Source: Gammaproteobacteria bacterium
GTDB taxonomy: Bacteria > Pseudomonadota > Gammaproteobacteria > S012-40
Direction of reading: 5' to 3'
NCBI GenBank assembly: GCA_029857925.1
Contig: JAOUGF010000006.1
Location: 1 to 15,396, forward strand
DNA: 15,396 nucleotides
A model generated the notes under the pieces. The model had not been told where the DNA came from. It saw nothing but the letters and a program-made list of their open reading frames with translations, and searched no databases. Made by a program: the position numbers and the translations under genes. Below are positions 1 through 7,431 of the stretch, piece by piece. How positions within the stretch are numbered: the first letter of the stretch is position 1; each line of letters opens with the position of its first letter.

Positions 1-409
1 GAATCCCCCCCGCCACCGCCGCCTCGAACGCGACCATGACCCCCCGTTGTTGGGCAAGCGCGAATATTTCGTTGCCGTGTTTTGCGATTAGCGCCTTGTT
101 TGCGGTGACGACATGTTTGCCATTGTTGATGGCTTGTATCACCAAATCACGCGCGATGGTGTCACCACCGATCAATTCCACAACCACTTGTACTTGCGGG
201 TTATTAACAACGGCATTTCCGTCTGTGGTCAACTCGATGCCATCAAGGTTGATATGGCGTTTGTTGCGTACGTCGCGTGCAGCGGCATGGGTAACCTGAA
301 TGCCACGACCGGCGCGCCGCGCAATCTCAGAGGCATTGCGCCTAAGCACGGTCACCGTGCCCCCGCCAACGGTACCTAAACCCAACAACCCTACTTTGAC
401 CGGTTCCAC
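1..409 (-). CDS. hom: Homoserine dehydrogenase, N-terminal part (cut by window edge)
   Basis: Homoserine dehydrogenase reduces aspartate semialdehyde to homoserine with NAD(P)H in the cytoplasm, on the route to threonine and methionine. The frame reads without a stop from a GTG at 407-409 to the window edge, giving about 136 residues. It starts MEPVKVGLLGLGTVGGG, the Rossmann dinucleotide-binding loop of this family. Further on it has the segments VVVELIGG, HVVTANKALIA and FEAAVAGGI, which are characteristic of the NAD-binding domain. The catalytic and ACT domains would lie outside the window. The GTG start is chosen because AGGAG (416-420) lies 6 bases upstream and the glycine loop falls at the usual distance from the N-terminus. 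There is no N-terminal aspartokinase domain, so this is the monofunctional Hom type and not a ThrA fusion. Identification is firm; length and C-terminal domains cannot be seen. Confidence 0.93.
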   Translation of the reverse strand, partial: MEPVKVGLLGLGTVGGGTVTVLRRNASEIARRAGRGIQVTHAAARDVRNKRHINLDGIELTTDGNAVVNNPQVQVVVELIGGDTIARDLVIQAINNGKHVVTANKALIAKHGNEIFALAQQRGVMVAFEAAVAGGI

Positions 410-647
410 ACCGTACTCCTCACATGTAGCAAACTGCCTATTTTACCCACCTGGGCCTGTACTCACCACTTAACTTTTGCATATTCTTATTAGGGTACAG
501 ATAAAATGAGGGAAAGTACCGTCCCTACCAGCGTTTGTCAATCATTTCAAGTTTTGCGTGCGGTAGCCTGCAGGCAGCCCTGTATGCCGAGGCATTACAC
601 CCCCCTGAGACGCTGATTTTGGAAGATGGATGCGGTACACTAGCGGG

Positions 648-1058
648 ATGCAAATTTCACTGGAAACCAACCACGAACACTACGCGATCCTAGGCTATAC
701 GCCGGGGCTGTTGACGCTTGTGCAACCGCGCCGGGTAGAGGCGCCCAGCACCGTGGAAGAGCGCAAAAAAATGGTAAGCACCAGTTGCATCTTGATGCCA
801 GGCTATATGTCTGACACGTGGCCACCGCAAACCTTTGACGACCTCACGGCCGAACATTTTGCGGCGCTGTTGGCGTTAAAACCTGAGTTAGTGGTGCTGG
901 GTACCGGCGCCAAATTGAGGTTTCCAAAACCGGATCGTTTAGCCCCATTGATTAATCAAGGCATAGGCGTTGAGGTGATGGACACCCCTGCGGCGTGCCG
1001 TACCTATAATTTTTTAATGGTCGATGGCCGCAATGTGTTGGCCGCGTTATTATTGTAA
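648..1058 (+). CDS. Mth938-domain (DUF498/NDUFAF3-like) protein
   Basis: This small soluble protein (136 aa from the ATG at 648) resembles bacterial Mth938/DUF498 proteins, relatives of the mitochondrial complex I assembly factor NDUFAF3. The bacterial function is not established. Family signatures visible are the DTWPP segment, LKPELVVLGTG, and GIGVEVMDTPAACRTYNFLM followed by a short hydrophobic C-terminus. Compared with usual family members of about 120-125 residues, it appears to carry a short charged insertion (around EAPSTVEERKKMV) before the first conserved strand. An ATG at 630 in the same frame is possible and has GGAAG only 4 bases ahead. The ATG at 648 is preferred because MQISLETN matches the usual family N-terminus. 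The gene diverges from hom and ends 2 bases from the rpoS stop, so the two transcripts must converge. Confidence 0.8.
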   Translation: MQISLETNHEHYAILGYTPGLLTLVQPRRVEAPSTVEERKKMVSTSCILMPGYMSDTWPPQTFDDLTAEHFAALLALKPELVVLGTGAKLRFPKPDRLAPLINQGIGVEVMDTPAACRTYNFLMVDGRNVLAALLL

Positions 1059-1060
1059 AA

Positions 1061-2032
1061 TCACTCGCTGAACAACGTGTCTGCGGAAAACCCGGTTTTT
1101 TCCAGTATTTCACGTAATCTGCCTAAGGCCTCCACCTGAATCTGCCGCACCCGCTCACGCGTCACACCGATTTCTACGCCCACCTCTTCTAATGTCGCAA
1201 TCCGATAGCCATTGAGGCCAAAACGACGCTCCACCACCTGGCGTTGTTTTTCGTTCAACAACTGTAACCAATGTTCTATATGGCGACGTATATCATCATC
1301 ATGCAGTATCAATGCGGGATCAGGATTTTGCTCATCGGGAATGCCGTCTAACACGGTTTTATCGCTGCCGGCCAGCGTTTCATCGGCCGAGGTAACACGC
1401 TCATTTAGCCCGAGCATACGTTTGACTTCTTCTATGGGCTTATCTAAAAACTTCGCGACCTCTTCGGGGCTGGGTTCGTGATCTTGCGTCTGCGCGTATT
1501 TTCGTGCCGCGCGCAGATAAACGTTAATCTCTTTTACGACGTGTACCGGCAAACGTATCGTGCGCGTTTGGTTCATCAAGGCGCGTTCGATAGTCTGGCG
1601 TATCCACCACGTCGCGTACGTCGAAAAGCGGAAACCGCGCTCAGGATCAAATTTTTCCACGGCGTGTATCAATCCGAGATTTCCCTCTTCGATCAAATCG
1701 AGCAAGGCCAAGCCGCGATTGAGGTACCGTCGCGCAATCTTCACCACTAAACGCAGATTGCTTTCTATCATGCGGTGGCGCGCCTCGCCGTTGCCGCGTT
1801 GGGCAAGTCGGGCAAAGTGCACCTCTTCAAGGGCCGTCAACAACGGCGAGAACCCGATTTCGCTCAAATACAGACGCGTCGCATCAAGTTGTTCATCTAG
1901 GGAGTCACCCGCAACTGCAGCGATTTCAATTTCTTCTTCCGCTGTCTCGGCGATTTCTTGATCTTCCTCGCCCGGCCCTTCTAACTCTAATAGTTCGTCA
2001 CCGGATTCCACTTCTGCTTGATCGTCCTTCAC
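1061..2032 (-). CDS. rpoS: RNA polymerase sigma factor RpoS (sigma-38)
   Basis: RpoS is the stationary-phase and general stress sigma factor that directs RNA polymerase to stress promoters. The 323 residues are close to the usual 330. Residues 1-47 are a strongly acidic leader. Region 1.2 is at about 48-80. Region 2 (about 89-160) contains the core-binding and -10 recognition motifs LDLIEEGNLGLIHAVEKF and RFSTYATWWIRQTIERA. Region 3 is at about 165-240. Region 4 (about 255-310) has the -35 binding helix-turn-helix with GVTRERVRQIQVEAL. The VVKEIN segment keeps Lys167, which aligns with the E. coli Lys173 needed for RssB-directed turnover (family knowledge). The start is GTG, overlapping the nlpD stop by four bases, with GGAGG 7 bases upstream. 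Translation is therefore probably coupled to nlpD. In E. coli a major rpoS promoter lies inside nlpD; I cannot identify one here. Confidence 0.97.
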   Translation of the reverse strand: MKDDQAEVESGDELLELEGPGEEDQEIAETAEEEIEIAAVAGDSLDEQLDATRLYLSEIGFSPLLTALEEVHFARLAQRGNGEARHRMIESNLRLVVKIARRYLNRGLALLDLIEEGNLGLIHAVEKFDPERGFRFSTYATWWIRQTIERALMNQTRTIRLPVHVVKEINVYLRAARKYAQTQDHEPSPEEVAKFLDKPIEEVKRMLGLNERVTSADETLAGSDKTVLDGIPDEQNPDPALILHDDDIRRHIEHWLQLLNEKQRQVVERRFGLNGYRIATLEEVGVEIGVTRERVRQIQVEALGRLREILEKTGFSADTLFSE

Positions 2033-2766
2033 CCGCGTTCCTCCAACTGCTGCAGATGACGCCTCGGCAAATACTCAATGGGATTGATGGGTTTACCGTT
2101 ACGGCGTATTTCAAAATGCAACATCACCCGCTCCGTCCCCGTCCTACCCATTCGTGCTATCTGTTGTCCAGCAATCACCGTGTCCCCTTCGTTGACTATA
2201 ATGTCATTATTGTGGGCGTAGGCGCTTAGGAACATATCGCTATGTTTAACAATAATAAGCTTGCCATATCCGATAAGTCCACTGCCACTGTAGACAATTC
2301 GTCCACTCGCCGCCGCAAACACCGGCTGGTCTAATACGCCGTCAATATCAATTCCCTTATTAGTGGGGGATGCACCTGAAAATACCCTTATGATGTTACC
2401 CGTAGATGGCCACTGCCAACGTACACCATCGTCGCTGTCGTGAAGTGGTGACGGTTGTTTTTTTTCGGGAATTGATAAATTTATCGATGGTGAGCGCGCA
2501 ATCGGAGGTACATGTTGGGGTGCATGAACAACTGTAGAAGAACTGCGCAACCAAGCAGATTGCACCGGAGGCGCGACACGCAGGCGTTGGCCCCGCTTTA
2601 GGATGTAAGGGGATGGGATATCATTCCAGGCGGCGATATCACGGTAGTCTTGATTGTGACGCCATCCGATCGCATACAACGTGTCGCCGGGACGTACCAC
2701 ATGGTATACGTGGCTACCACACCCCGCTAATCCGATGATGATGCAGACAACCACCGTTCTAAGCAC
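2029..2766 (-). CDS. nlpD: NlpD-type murein hydrolase activator lipoprotein (LysM + degenerate LytM)
   Basis: NlpD-type proteins are outer-membrane lipoproteins that bind septal peptidoglycan and activate the amidase AmiC during cell separation (known for E. coli). The 245 residues begin with a short signal peptide ending in the lipobox LAGC (Cys16). A LysM peptidoglycan-binding domain follows at about 20-64 (YHVVRPGDTLYAIGW). A proline/serine-rich linker runs to about 115, then a LytM/M23 domain at about 117-235. The zinc site is degenerate: the first motif reads KGID instead of HxxxD, and the HxH motif reads LHFE. This matches non-catalytic NlpD rather than an active endopeptidase. It is shorter than E. 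coli NlpD (379 aa), mainly in the linker. The start is GTG at 2764-2766 with GAGGA (2774-2778) 7 bases upstream. The gene lies 38 bases after pcm and overlaps rpoS by four bases. Confidence 0.93.
   Translation of the reverse strand: MLRTVVVCIIIGLAGCGSHVYHVVRPGDTLYAIGWRHNQDYRDIAAWNDIPSPYILKRGQRLRVAPPVQSAWLRSSSTVVHAPQHVPPIARSPSINLSIPEKKQPSPLHDSDDGVRWQWPSTGNIIRVFSGASPTNKGIDIDGVLDQPVFAAASGRIVYSGSGLIGYGKLIIVKHSDMFLSAYAHNNDIIVNEGDTVIAGQQIARMGRTGTERVMLHFEIRRNGKPINPIEYLPRRHLQQLEERG
2040..2044 (-). promoter_or_regulatory. Ribosome binding site deciding the rpoS GTG start
   Basis: GGAGG on the minus strand lies inside the last codons of nlpD, 7 bases before the GTG at 2032. It supports a GTG start for rpoS that overlaps the nlpD TGA as GTGA. 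Confidence 0.75.
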
Positions 2767-2804
2767 CCGAGCATCCTCGCCTAACCATGCCGGTTAACGA
2801 GATT

Positions 2805-3464
2805 TCAACTTTTAACACCATGTACCAACGGGACAAAACTCGCGGCACTCAGCGTTTGTTGTTCGAAACCTTCCGGCGTACGTACCACTAAGCTCAATAC
2901 TTGGTGGGTTGCGTCACCAGTGGGCATGATCAAGCGCCCGTGCATTGCCAACTGTTGCAATAACGGAATCGGTACCTCCGGAGAGGCCGCAGCAACTAAA
3001 ATTGCGTCATAGGGGGCGTGTTGAGGCCATCCTGTCTGCCCGTCATCGTGTTTGTAACGCACATTACGCATACCCAATTCGGCAAGACGCTCACGCGCGC
3101 GTTGTTGCAGTGCCAAGATACGTTCAACGGTATACACCTGTTCCATCACCTGCGCCAGCACCGCCGTCTGATAGCCAGAGCCTGTGCCTACTTCCAATAC
3201 ACTACGCGGTTGTATGGCCAACACCAGCTCTGTCATTTTGGCGACCGTATAGGGCCTCGAAATGGTTTGACCAAAACCGATCGGCAACGCACTGTCTTCA
3301 TACGCACGGCTGCCCAAGGCTTCATCTACAAAGATATGTCGCGGCGCCTTACGCATCGCTTGCAATACACGTTCATCTGCAATGCCTTGTTCTTGTAAAC
3401 GTCGCAACATGCGCTCTCGCGTGCGCGACGAGGTCATGCCTATGCCTAACAAGCGGGAATTCAT
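2805..3464 (-). CDS. pcm: Protein-L-isoaspartate O-methyltransferase
   Basis: Pcm methylates abnormal L-isoaspartyl residues in aged proteins with S-adenosylmethionine and so starts their repair in the cytoplasm. The 219 residues carry the family signatures PRHIFVDEAL (41-50), ALPIGFGQTISRPYTVAKM (59-77, substrate region), the SAM-binding loop VLEVGTGSGYQTAVL (89-103), the acidic strand end YTVERI and PYDAILVAAA (151-160). It ends with SFVPLVHG, the usual C-terminus. The ATG at 3464 overlaps the surE TGA as ATGA, which argues for coupled translation. An internal ATG at 3437 (MTSSRTRERM) matches the start annotated for Pseudomonas Pcm, as I remember it, and is a realistic alternative; no strong ribosome site decides between them. 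The surE-pcm-nlpD-rpoS order is the classical arrangement. Confidence 0.95.
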   Translation of the reverse strand: MNSRLLGIGMTSSRTRERMLRRLQEQGIADERVLQAMRKAPRHIFVDEALGSRAYEDSALPIGFGQTISRPYTVAKMTELVLAIQPRSVLEVGTGSGYQTAVLAQVMEQVYTVERILALQQRARERLAELGMRNVRYKHDDGQTGWPQHAPYDAILVAAASPEVPIPLLQQLAMHGRLIMPTGDATHQVLSLVVRTPEGFEQQTLSAASFVPLVHGVKS

Positions 3465-4225
3465 TCAGGCCCCATGTGGCTAAGCCAGTCGGAGACCGTT
3501 TCCATTGCGGTATAGCGCGTTAAATCTATTTGTATCGGCGTGACTGAGACCTGGGCATTGCGCACCGCATGGAAGTCAGTGCCCGGCCCCGCATCCTGTT
3601 CGGGGCCGGCAGGCCCTACCCAATAAATGGTTTGGCCACGCGGATCTTGACTGGTAATGACAGGTTCCGCGCGATGGCGTCGCCCTAAGCGCGTGACGGC
3701 AAAACCTTTGAGTTGTTTCAACGGCAGATCCGGCACATTGACATTCAAGATGGTGTCTGCTGGCAAGGGCTTTTTCCGCAATTGTTCTACCAAGCGCAAG
3801 GCCGCCCATGCGGCGGTCTCATAGTGCCTACCGTTATGACCCACCAATGACACCGCGATCGCCGGTAGCCCTAAAAAACGCCCTTCTATCGCCGCCGCAA
3901 CGGTGCCGGAATAAATCACATCGTCACCCAGGTTTGCGCCGTTATTGATGCCCGACACCACCATGTCTGGCTCGAAGTCGAGCAGCCCGGTCACGGCAAG
4001 GTGCACGCAATCCGTCGGGGTGCCGTCTACACGATAGCGCTGGTGACCGACGCTGTATGCGCGCAACGGCATTTCTAAGGTTAGTGAGTTGCTTGCCCCA
4101 CTACGATTACGGTCTGGCGCCACCACCGTAATATCGCCTACTGCTTCTAGCGTTTTTGCCAGTATGTCTATGCCGGGGGCAAGATAGCCATCGTCGTTAC
4201 TTACTAAAATACGTAAACGCTGCAC
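3461..4225 (-). CDS. surE: 5'/3'-nucleotidase SurE
   Basis: SurE is a metal-dependent nucleoside monophosphate phosphatase (also active on polyphosphate in E. coli) linked to stationary-phase survival. From the GTG at 4225 the protein has 254 residues and begins MQRLRILVSNDDGYLAPGI. The metal-binding Asp pair is D11-D12, the nucleotide-binding loop is APDRNRSGASNSLTLE (36-51), followed by DGTPTDCVHLAV, SGINNGANLGDDVIYSGTV (91-109) and EGRFLG. All the family's main motifs are intact. The frame stays open to an ATG at 4273, but the GTG is the better start: AAGGAG lies 6 bases upstream and the RILVSNDDG motif then sits at the usual distance from the N-terminus. It is the first gene of the minus-strand cluster. 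The truD gene often found upstream is replaced here by non-coding DNA with a repeat element. Confidence 0.95.
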   Translation of the reverse strand: MQRLRILVSNDDGYLAPGIDILAKTLEAVGDITVVAPDRNRSGASNSLTLEMPLRAYSVGHQRYRVDGTPTDCVHLAVTGLLDFEPDMVVSGINNGANLGDDVIYSGTVAAAIEGRFLGLPAIAVSLVGHNGRHYETAAWAALRLVEQLRKKPLPADTILNVNVPDLPLKQLKGFAVTRLGRRHRAEPVITSQDPRGQTIYWVGPAGPEQDAGPGTDFHAVRNAQVSVTPIQIDLTRYTAMETVSDWLSHMGPE

Positions 4226-4231
4226 GCATGA

Positions 4232-4237
4232 CTCCTT
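4232..4237 (-). promoter_or_regulatory. Ribosome binding site deciding the surE GTG start
   Basis: AAGGAG on the minus strand lies 6 bases before the GTG at 4225. An ATG at 4229 is nearer but out of frame. This site argues against the longer open frame that begins at 4273. Confidence 0.75.
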
Positions 4238-4321
4238 AGAACTATGTCCGACCACAATGGTCGTAAGCAGCAATATCTCTGTGTGGATCGCTCACCTGTC
4301 GTCGATTCTACACACTGAGCT

Positions 4322-4327
4322 AGTATA
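4322..4327 (-). promoter_or_regulatory. Possible -10 box for the surE operon
   Basis: The minus strand reads TATACT about 100 bases before the surE GTG, within GCTTATACTAGC. No convincing -35 hexamer lies 16-18 bases upstream, so the promoter is only suggested by the -10 match and its position. Confidence 0.3.
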
Positions 4328-4426
4328 AGCTAAAAGTGACACACCCAGGGGGTCGACTTGGGTTGAAATAAACGCCTTGGCTGCAATGCTGGTTTGAACC
4401 AGGGGTGCAAAAGAAATACCTGTTAA

Positions 4427-4597
4427 GGGCATCTCTAAAAATTCGATCAGGGGATTAAGCGCTTGGCGGAAAATGGCTAAAAAGCAGAGTTTACACGGAG
4501 TTTACGGCTACGCGGCCCCACATTTTGAGCCACGTTCCCTAGTACCCTTTAGGGTGAACCACGCGATACGCCCCTCGACGAATTTTTAGAGATGCCC
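4427..4597. mobile_element. MITE-like inverted-repeat element, family A copy 1 (171 bp)
   Basis: The element is bounded by perfect 19-base inverted repeats: GGGCATCTCTAAAAATTCG at 4427-4445 and its complement at 4579-4597. It has no coding capacity. The outer parts match copies 2 (8199-8355) and 3 (12912-13068), for example the bases after the left repeat (ATCAGGGGAT) and an AGTTTACAC stretch. The central 80 or so bases have diverged and include a small dyad CCCTTTAGGG. The flanking four bases are TTAA on the left and GTAA on the right, an imperfect match to a target duplication. It is probably a non-autonomous transposon relic whose ends were moved by a transposase encoded elsewhere. The transposase family cannot be fixed from the ends alone. 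Confidence 0.8.
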
Positions 4598-4679
4598 GTA
4601 AACCATTGTAGCAATTTCAGTCTTAGTATTAAATCTTGGTGTAAAATATTGGGTACAGTTATTGAAAGCAAGCAATCAA

Positions 4680-5249
4680 ATGAAACGCCAAAAACCACCC
4701 CTACTGTCGCCAGAAGACCAGGCGCTGTTTCGCGACGCCATGGCCGATGTACGTCGTTTGGAGCTTACGGTGCCGGAGTTGCAACGACCTGCCCCTGCGC
4801 CTATTCCGCGCCAGTCATTACAAGACGCTCGCCGCGTGCTTGAAGAATCTATATCACCCCACAGTGTAGTCTTGGAAGACATCGAAACCGGTGATGACTT
4901 AGTCTACCGTCGCCGCGACATTCCGGCAAACACCCTGCGTAAACTGCGCCGTGGGCAATTCGCGATCCAAGCGCAATTGGATTTGCATGGCATGACCACC
5001 GTCGCCGCAGCAGATGCGCTAGGTCAATTTATAAATGACTGCCTTGCCCTTGGGCTACGTGCCGTGCGCATCATACATGGTAAAGGTCATGGTTCCCCGC
5101 AACGTCGCCCCGTGTTAAAGGGTAAAGTTGGATTGTGGCTACAACGCAGGGAGGATGTGTTGGCCTATTGTTCCGCCCCCCCTCAGGATGGAGGAACGGG
5201 TGTACTCTACGTGCTTCTACGCGCGCAAAAGAATCAACATCAGAAATAA
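4680..5249 (+). CDS. smrB: Smr-domain endonuclease, SmrB (YfcN) type
   Basis: SmrB in E. coli is recruited to collided ribosomes and cuts the mRNA between them, which starts ribosome rescue. The 189 residues begin MKRQKPPLLSPEDQALFRDAM, closely resembling the SmrB N-terminus (LSEEDQALF). A proline-rich, charged stretch follows, then the KLRRGQ lead-in and the Smr domain from about 95. Both hallmark motifs are present: DLHG (101-104) and HGKGHGS (133-139), the latter corresponding to the conserved HGxG loop. The C-terminal part (VLAYCSAPPQDGGTGVLYVLL) is typical of the domain's last strands. The frame could start at a TTG at 4662, but the ATG at 4680 matches the family N-terminus. No clear Shine-Dalgarno sequence is visible. 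The gene stands alone between an inverted-repeat element and an unrelated lipoprotein gene. Confidence 0.88.
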   Translation: MKRQKPPLLSPEDQALFRDAMADVRRLELTVPELQRPAPAPIPRQSLQDARRVLEESISPHSVVLEDIETGDDLVYRRRDIPANTLRKLRRGQFAIQAQLDLHGMTTVAAADALGQFINDCLALGLRAVRIIHGKGHGSPQRRPVLKGKVGLWLQRREDVLAYCSAPPQDGGTGVLYVLLRAQKNQHQK

Positions 5250-5285
5250 TATCACCGTGTGAATAGGCGTTTGAACCTACTTGCG

Positions 5286-5292
5286 CTATAAT
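5286..5292 (+). promoter_or_regulatory. Probable -10 element (CTATAAT) for the lipoprotein gene
   Basis: A perfect TATAAT at 5287-5292 is preceded by C at the -13 position, and no recognisable -35 hexamer lies 16-18 bases upstream. A -13C with a weak -35 is a known preference of sigma-S, so RpoS control is possible but not shown. A start near 5299 would leave a leader of about 80 bases before the ATG at 5377. Confidence 0.45.
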
Positions 5293-5376
5293 AGCCCGAA
5301 GTTGTATGCACCTATTGCCAAGGTCATAGGCTCGCGTTTTTTAACAAGTTTCTAGTGCAAAAAGCCCGCTTTTCAA

Positions 5377-6153
5377 ATGATGAAACGTTTTTCTATACTC
5401 AAAGTTGGTTTTTGCATCGTTGTCGCCGCGTGTAGCTCTCCGCATGAAAAACAGCGCTTTGCGCTAAAGGACGCCGCCTGGCATACCTATACGAGCGGTG
5501 AATACTTACGTTACCAGTTTGTCGGCGTCAATAATGATGGAACGCCGCTGTCTGGCGATTGGATTACGCGCTGGCAAACGGTACGCTTGCCGTTGCCTAT
5601 TCCGTCTCCAGTTCCGGTGGAACTTATGCGCATTAGCAATACAATTGCAACCTACAATCTTGCGCCCTGGATCACAAATTATTACGTCAGACCAGATCAA
5701 GAGTTCACTACGCTTTTTGGATTTCAACAGGAAGGCGTGCCCACGGTACTTTATCTAAGAGACAGCAATAATACCTATGGCGTCCCTATGTATCCCGCGT
5801 CGTTTGCGGCGGGCGCGACCCAAGCACTTTCATCACTCTCCCTCACGACGTGCAATGACAATCTTTGCACCGAAAGCAACAATGGATTCGGTACCGTCGG
5901 CTACCAATACAGCGGTATACAGGAAACTGTTGAAACCCCCTACGGATACTTTGAATGCTATAGGCTCACCTTTAACCAAAATTATTTGGTTGCAGGCGCG
6001 TCTTACCCACCGCTGATGAACGGTACCGTGTGGGTATACCCCCCGTTGGGCATGGTAAAAGCCCGTATGAATTACACCGATGCCGCGACCGGCAAAAGCT
6101 ATACCTACGACAGCATCTCACTCGTGGAAACTAATATTAAATTTTCGCAATAG
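5377..6153 (+). CDS. Predicted lipoprotein of unknown function
   Basis: I do not recognise this family. The 258 residues begin with a short lipoprotein signal: basic MMKRFSILK, a hydrophobic run, and a lipobox VAAC with the acceptor at Cys19. The residue after Cys is Ser, which under the E. coli +2 rule would allow sorting to the outer membrane. The mature part is rich in Tyr, Thr, Asn and Pro with many alternating polar/hydrophobic stretches, which suggests a beta-rich periplasmic fold. It has a closely spaced Cys pair (C159, C164) and a third Cys at 194 that could form disulphides. No catalytic motif stands out. No Shine-Dalgarno sequence is visible, and a second ATG at 5380 is equally possible. 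It converges on the export permease with 9 bases between the stops, so it is not co-transcribed with it. Confidence 0.75.
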   Translation: MMKRFSILKVGFCIVVAACSSPHEKQRFALKDAAWHTYTSGEYLRYQFVGVNNDGTPLSGDWITRWQTVRLPLPIPSPVPVELMRISNTIATYNLAPWITNYYVRPDQEFTTLFGFQQEGVPTVLYLRDSNNTYGVPMYPASFAAGATQALSSLSLTTCNDNLCTESNNGFGTVGYQYSGIQETVETPYGYFECYRLTFNQNYLVAGASYPPLMNGTVWVYPPLGMVKARMNYTDAATGKSYTYDSISLVETNIKFSQ

Positions 6154-6162
6154 TAATCACGA

Positions 6163-7431
6163 TCAATCATAGCGCAATGCTTCTACGGGCTTCATTTTCG
6201 CCGCGCGTCGCGCCGGATAAAAACCAGACGCCAACCCCACCATCACCGCGACACCGAACGCGACGAGGATTAACTCTATATCAGGTCGCAGCGGAAACCC
6301 TGACCAATTTGCCAGCGCGACCAGTACGATCAGGCCTAAGATCAAACCGAGCACCCCCCCTAAAACGCTTATCACTGCAGCCTCCAACAAAAACTGCCAA
6401 AGAATATTCGATCGACGCGCACCTATCGCCATGCGTATACCGATTTCGCGTGTGCGTTCCACCACGGCGGTGGTCATGATATTCATAATGCCGATCCCCC
6501 CAACAACCAAGGACACAGAGGCGGCCAATACGCCTATAAAACTGATGCCATAGAGAATGCGATTTGCGAGCTGTGTCCACTCTAACATGCTGTCACCACG
6601 ATATTTAAATCGCCCGCGATGTTGCTTGGATAGAAACGCTTGAATTTGCGCGATGCCCTCTGTAATCAATGTTTGATCCTGAACTTCCGCCTGTAACGTT
6701 TGCACGTCTTGTATGCCCAACATTTGCTGATAAAGTGTATAAGGGATCAAGACGCGATTATTGACGTCAAATCCTTGAGTCGCCCCCATGCTGGTGAGAA
6801 AATCGCGCTTCTTTTCTTTTAATAGCCCGATGACAGTGAATTGCATATTGTCTATGCGCAACGTCTTGCCAATTGGCAAAGGGTGATTATTAAATAACGT
6901 CTTTCGCACACTTTCACCGATCAGCGCAACCGCTTGGCGACGTCGGATGTCTTCCTCGCTAAACGCCCGACCTTGGCTGATTTGATCATTATTGATTGCC
7001 AAATAATTCCTGTCTACCCCTTCGACGTTCACTCTCGCGTGCAAACTCCCCATTTTAACGGTTGTTTGCCAGTCTTGCGAATATACCACGGCACTAAATT
7101 GTTTAATTGCGGTGCAACATCCGCTGGATAATATCGCCTCGTAATCTTCGTTGGTGATGCCGCTGCCCTCTCGCGCATAATCAAGCGGATTTTTTTGATC
7201 GCGTTCGCGATATATCCACAACGTTTTTAAACCAAAACTCTCAAGTTCGGAGAATACGTATTGGCGCCCGCCTTGACTGACGATACCGACTGTCATCACC
7301 GCTGTAATGCCCACCGCAACACCGATTATACTCATGAGCGTGCGTACGCGATTTTCTTTGAGTGCAAGCATTGATTCCGCGAAAGATTCACGCAGATATG
7401 CGCGTATATCAGAGAATGAATGCGCTATCAT
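6163..7431 (-). CDS. MacB-type ABC transporter permease (FtsX/MacB_PCD family)
   Basis: This is the inner-membrane subunit of a MacAB-like export system; such mechanotransmission ABC pumps use ATP to drive substrates from the periplasm through an outer-membrane channel. The 422 residues show the family's layout. A first membrane helix is at about 30-52, then a large periplasmic domain at about 55-285. Three C-terminal helices follow at about 293-318, 344-374 and 386-404. Signature segments are GGIGIMNIM (311-319), EIGIRMAIGAR (329-339) and GFYPARRAAKMKPVEALR near the C-terminus. The periplasmic domain has adjacent cysteines C105-C106. Unlike E. coli MacB, the ATPase is a separate protein, encoded upstream and overlapping by four bases (ATGA), so the two are surely made together. 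The substrate cannot be predicted; antibiotics, peptides, siderophores and lipids are all known for relatives. Confidence 0.92.
   Translation of the reverse strand: MIAHSFSDIRAYLRESFAESMLALKENRVRTLMSIIGVAVGITAVMTVGIVSQGGRQYVFSELESFGLKTLWIYRERDQKNPLDYAREGSGITNEDYEAILSSGCCTAIKQFSAVVYSQDWQTTVKMGSLHARVNVEGVDRNYLAINNDQISQGRAFSEEDIRRRQAVALIGESVRKTLFNNHPLPIGKTLRIDNMQFTVIGLLKEKKRDFLTSMGATQGFDVNNRVLIPYTLYQQMLGIQDVQTLQAEVQDQTLITEGIAQIQAFLSKQHRGRFKYRGDSMLEWTQLANRILYGISFIGVLAASVSLVVGGIGIMNIMTTAVVERTREIGIRMAIGARRSNILWQFLLEAAVISVLGGVLGLILGLIVLVALANWSGFPLRPDIELILVAFGVAVMVGLASGFYPARRAAKMKPVEALRYD

Larger units (their letters stand above)
4226..4679. other. Non-coding stretch between surE and smrB
   Basis: This is the divergent spacer between surE (-) and smrB (+). 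It holds the surE leader with its ribosome site, a possible surE -10 box (4322-4327), a short palindrome CTGGTTTGAACCAG (4389-4402) and element A1 (4427-4597). After the element, about 80 AT-rich bases precede smrB. I see no convincing protein or RNA gene here. Confidence 0.6.

Noticed and set aside
538..612. Short dyads (GCCTGCAGGC and similar) between hom and the Mth938 gene
   Set aside because: They are short and lack a T-run or a matching repeat elsewhere, so no function can be assigned.
2945..3523. Long plus-strand open frame (192 codons) across pcm and the end of surE
   Set aside because: It is antisense to well-conserved pcm coding sequence, and its translation is low-complexity with many Pro, His and Arg and no motif.
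4226..4273. Longer SurE N-terminus from an ATG at 4273
   Set aside because: The extra 16 residues match nothing in the family, and a strong AAGGAG sits 6 bases before the GTG at 4225.
5311..5342. Possible attenuator or terminator in the leader of the lipoprotein gene (CCTAT/ATAGG stem, then T6)
   Set aside because: The stem has only five mostly A-T pairs and is separated from the T-run by six bases, so it is too weak to call.
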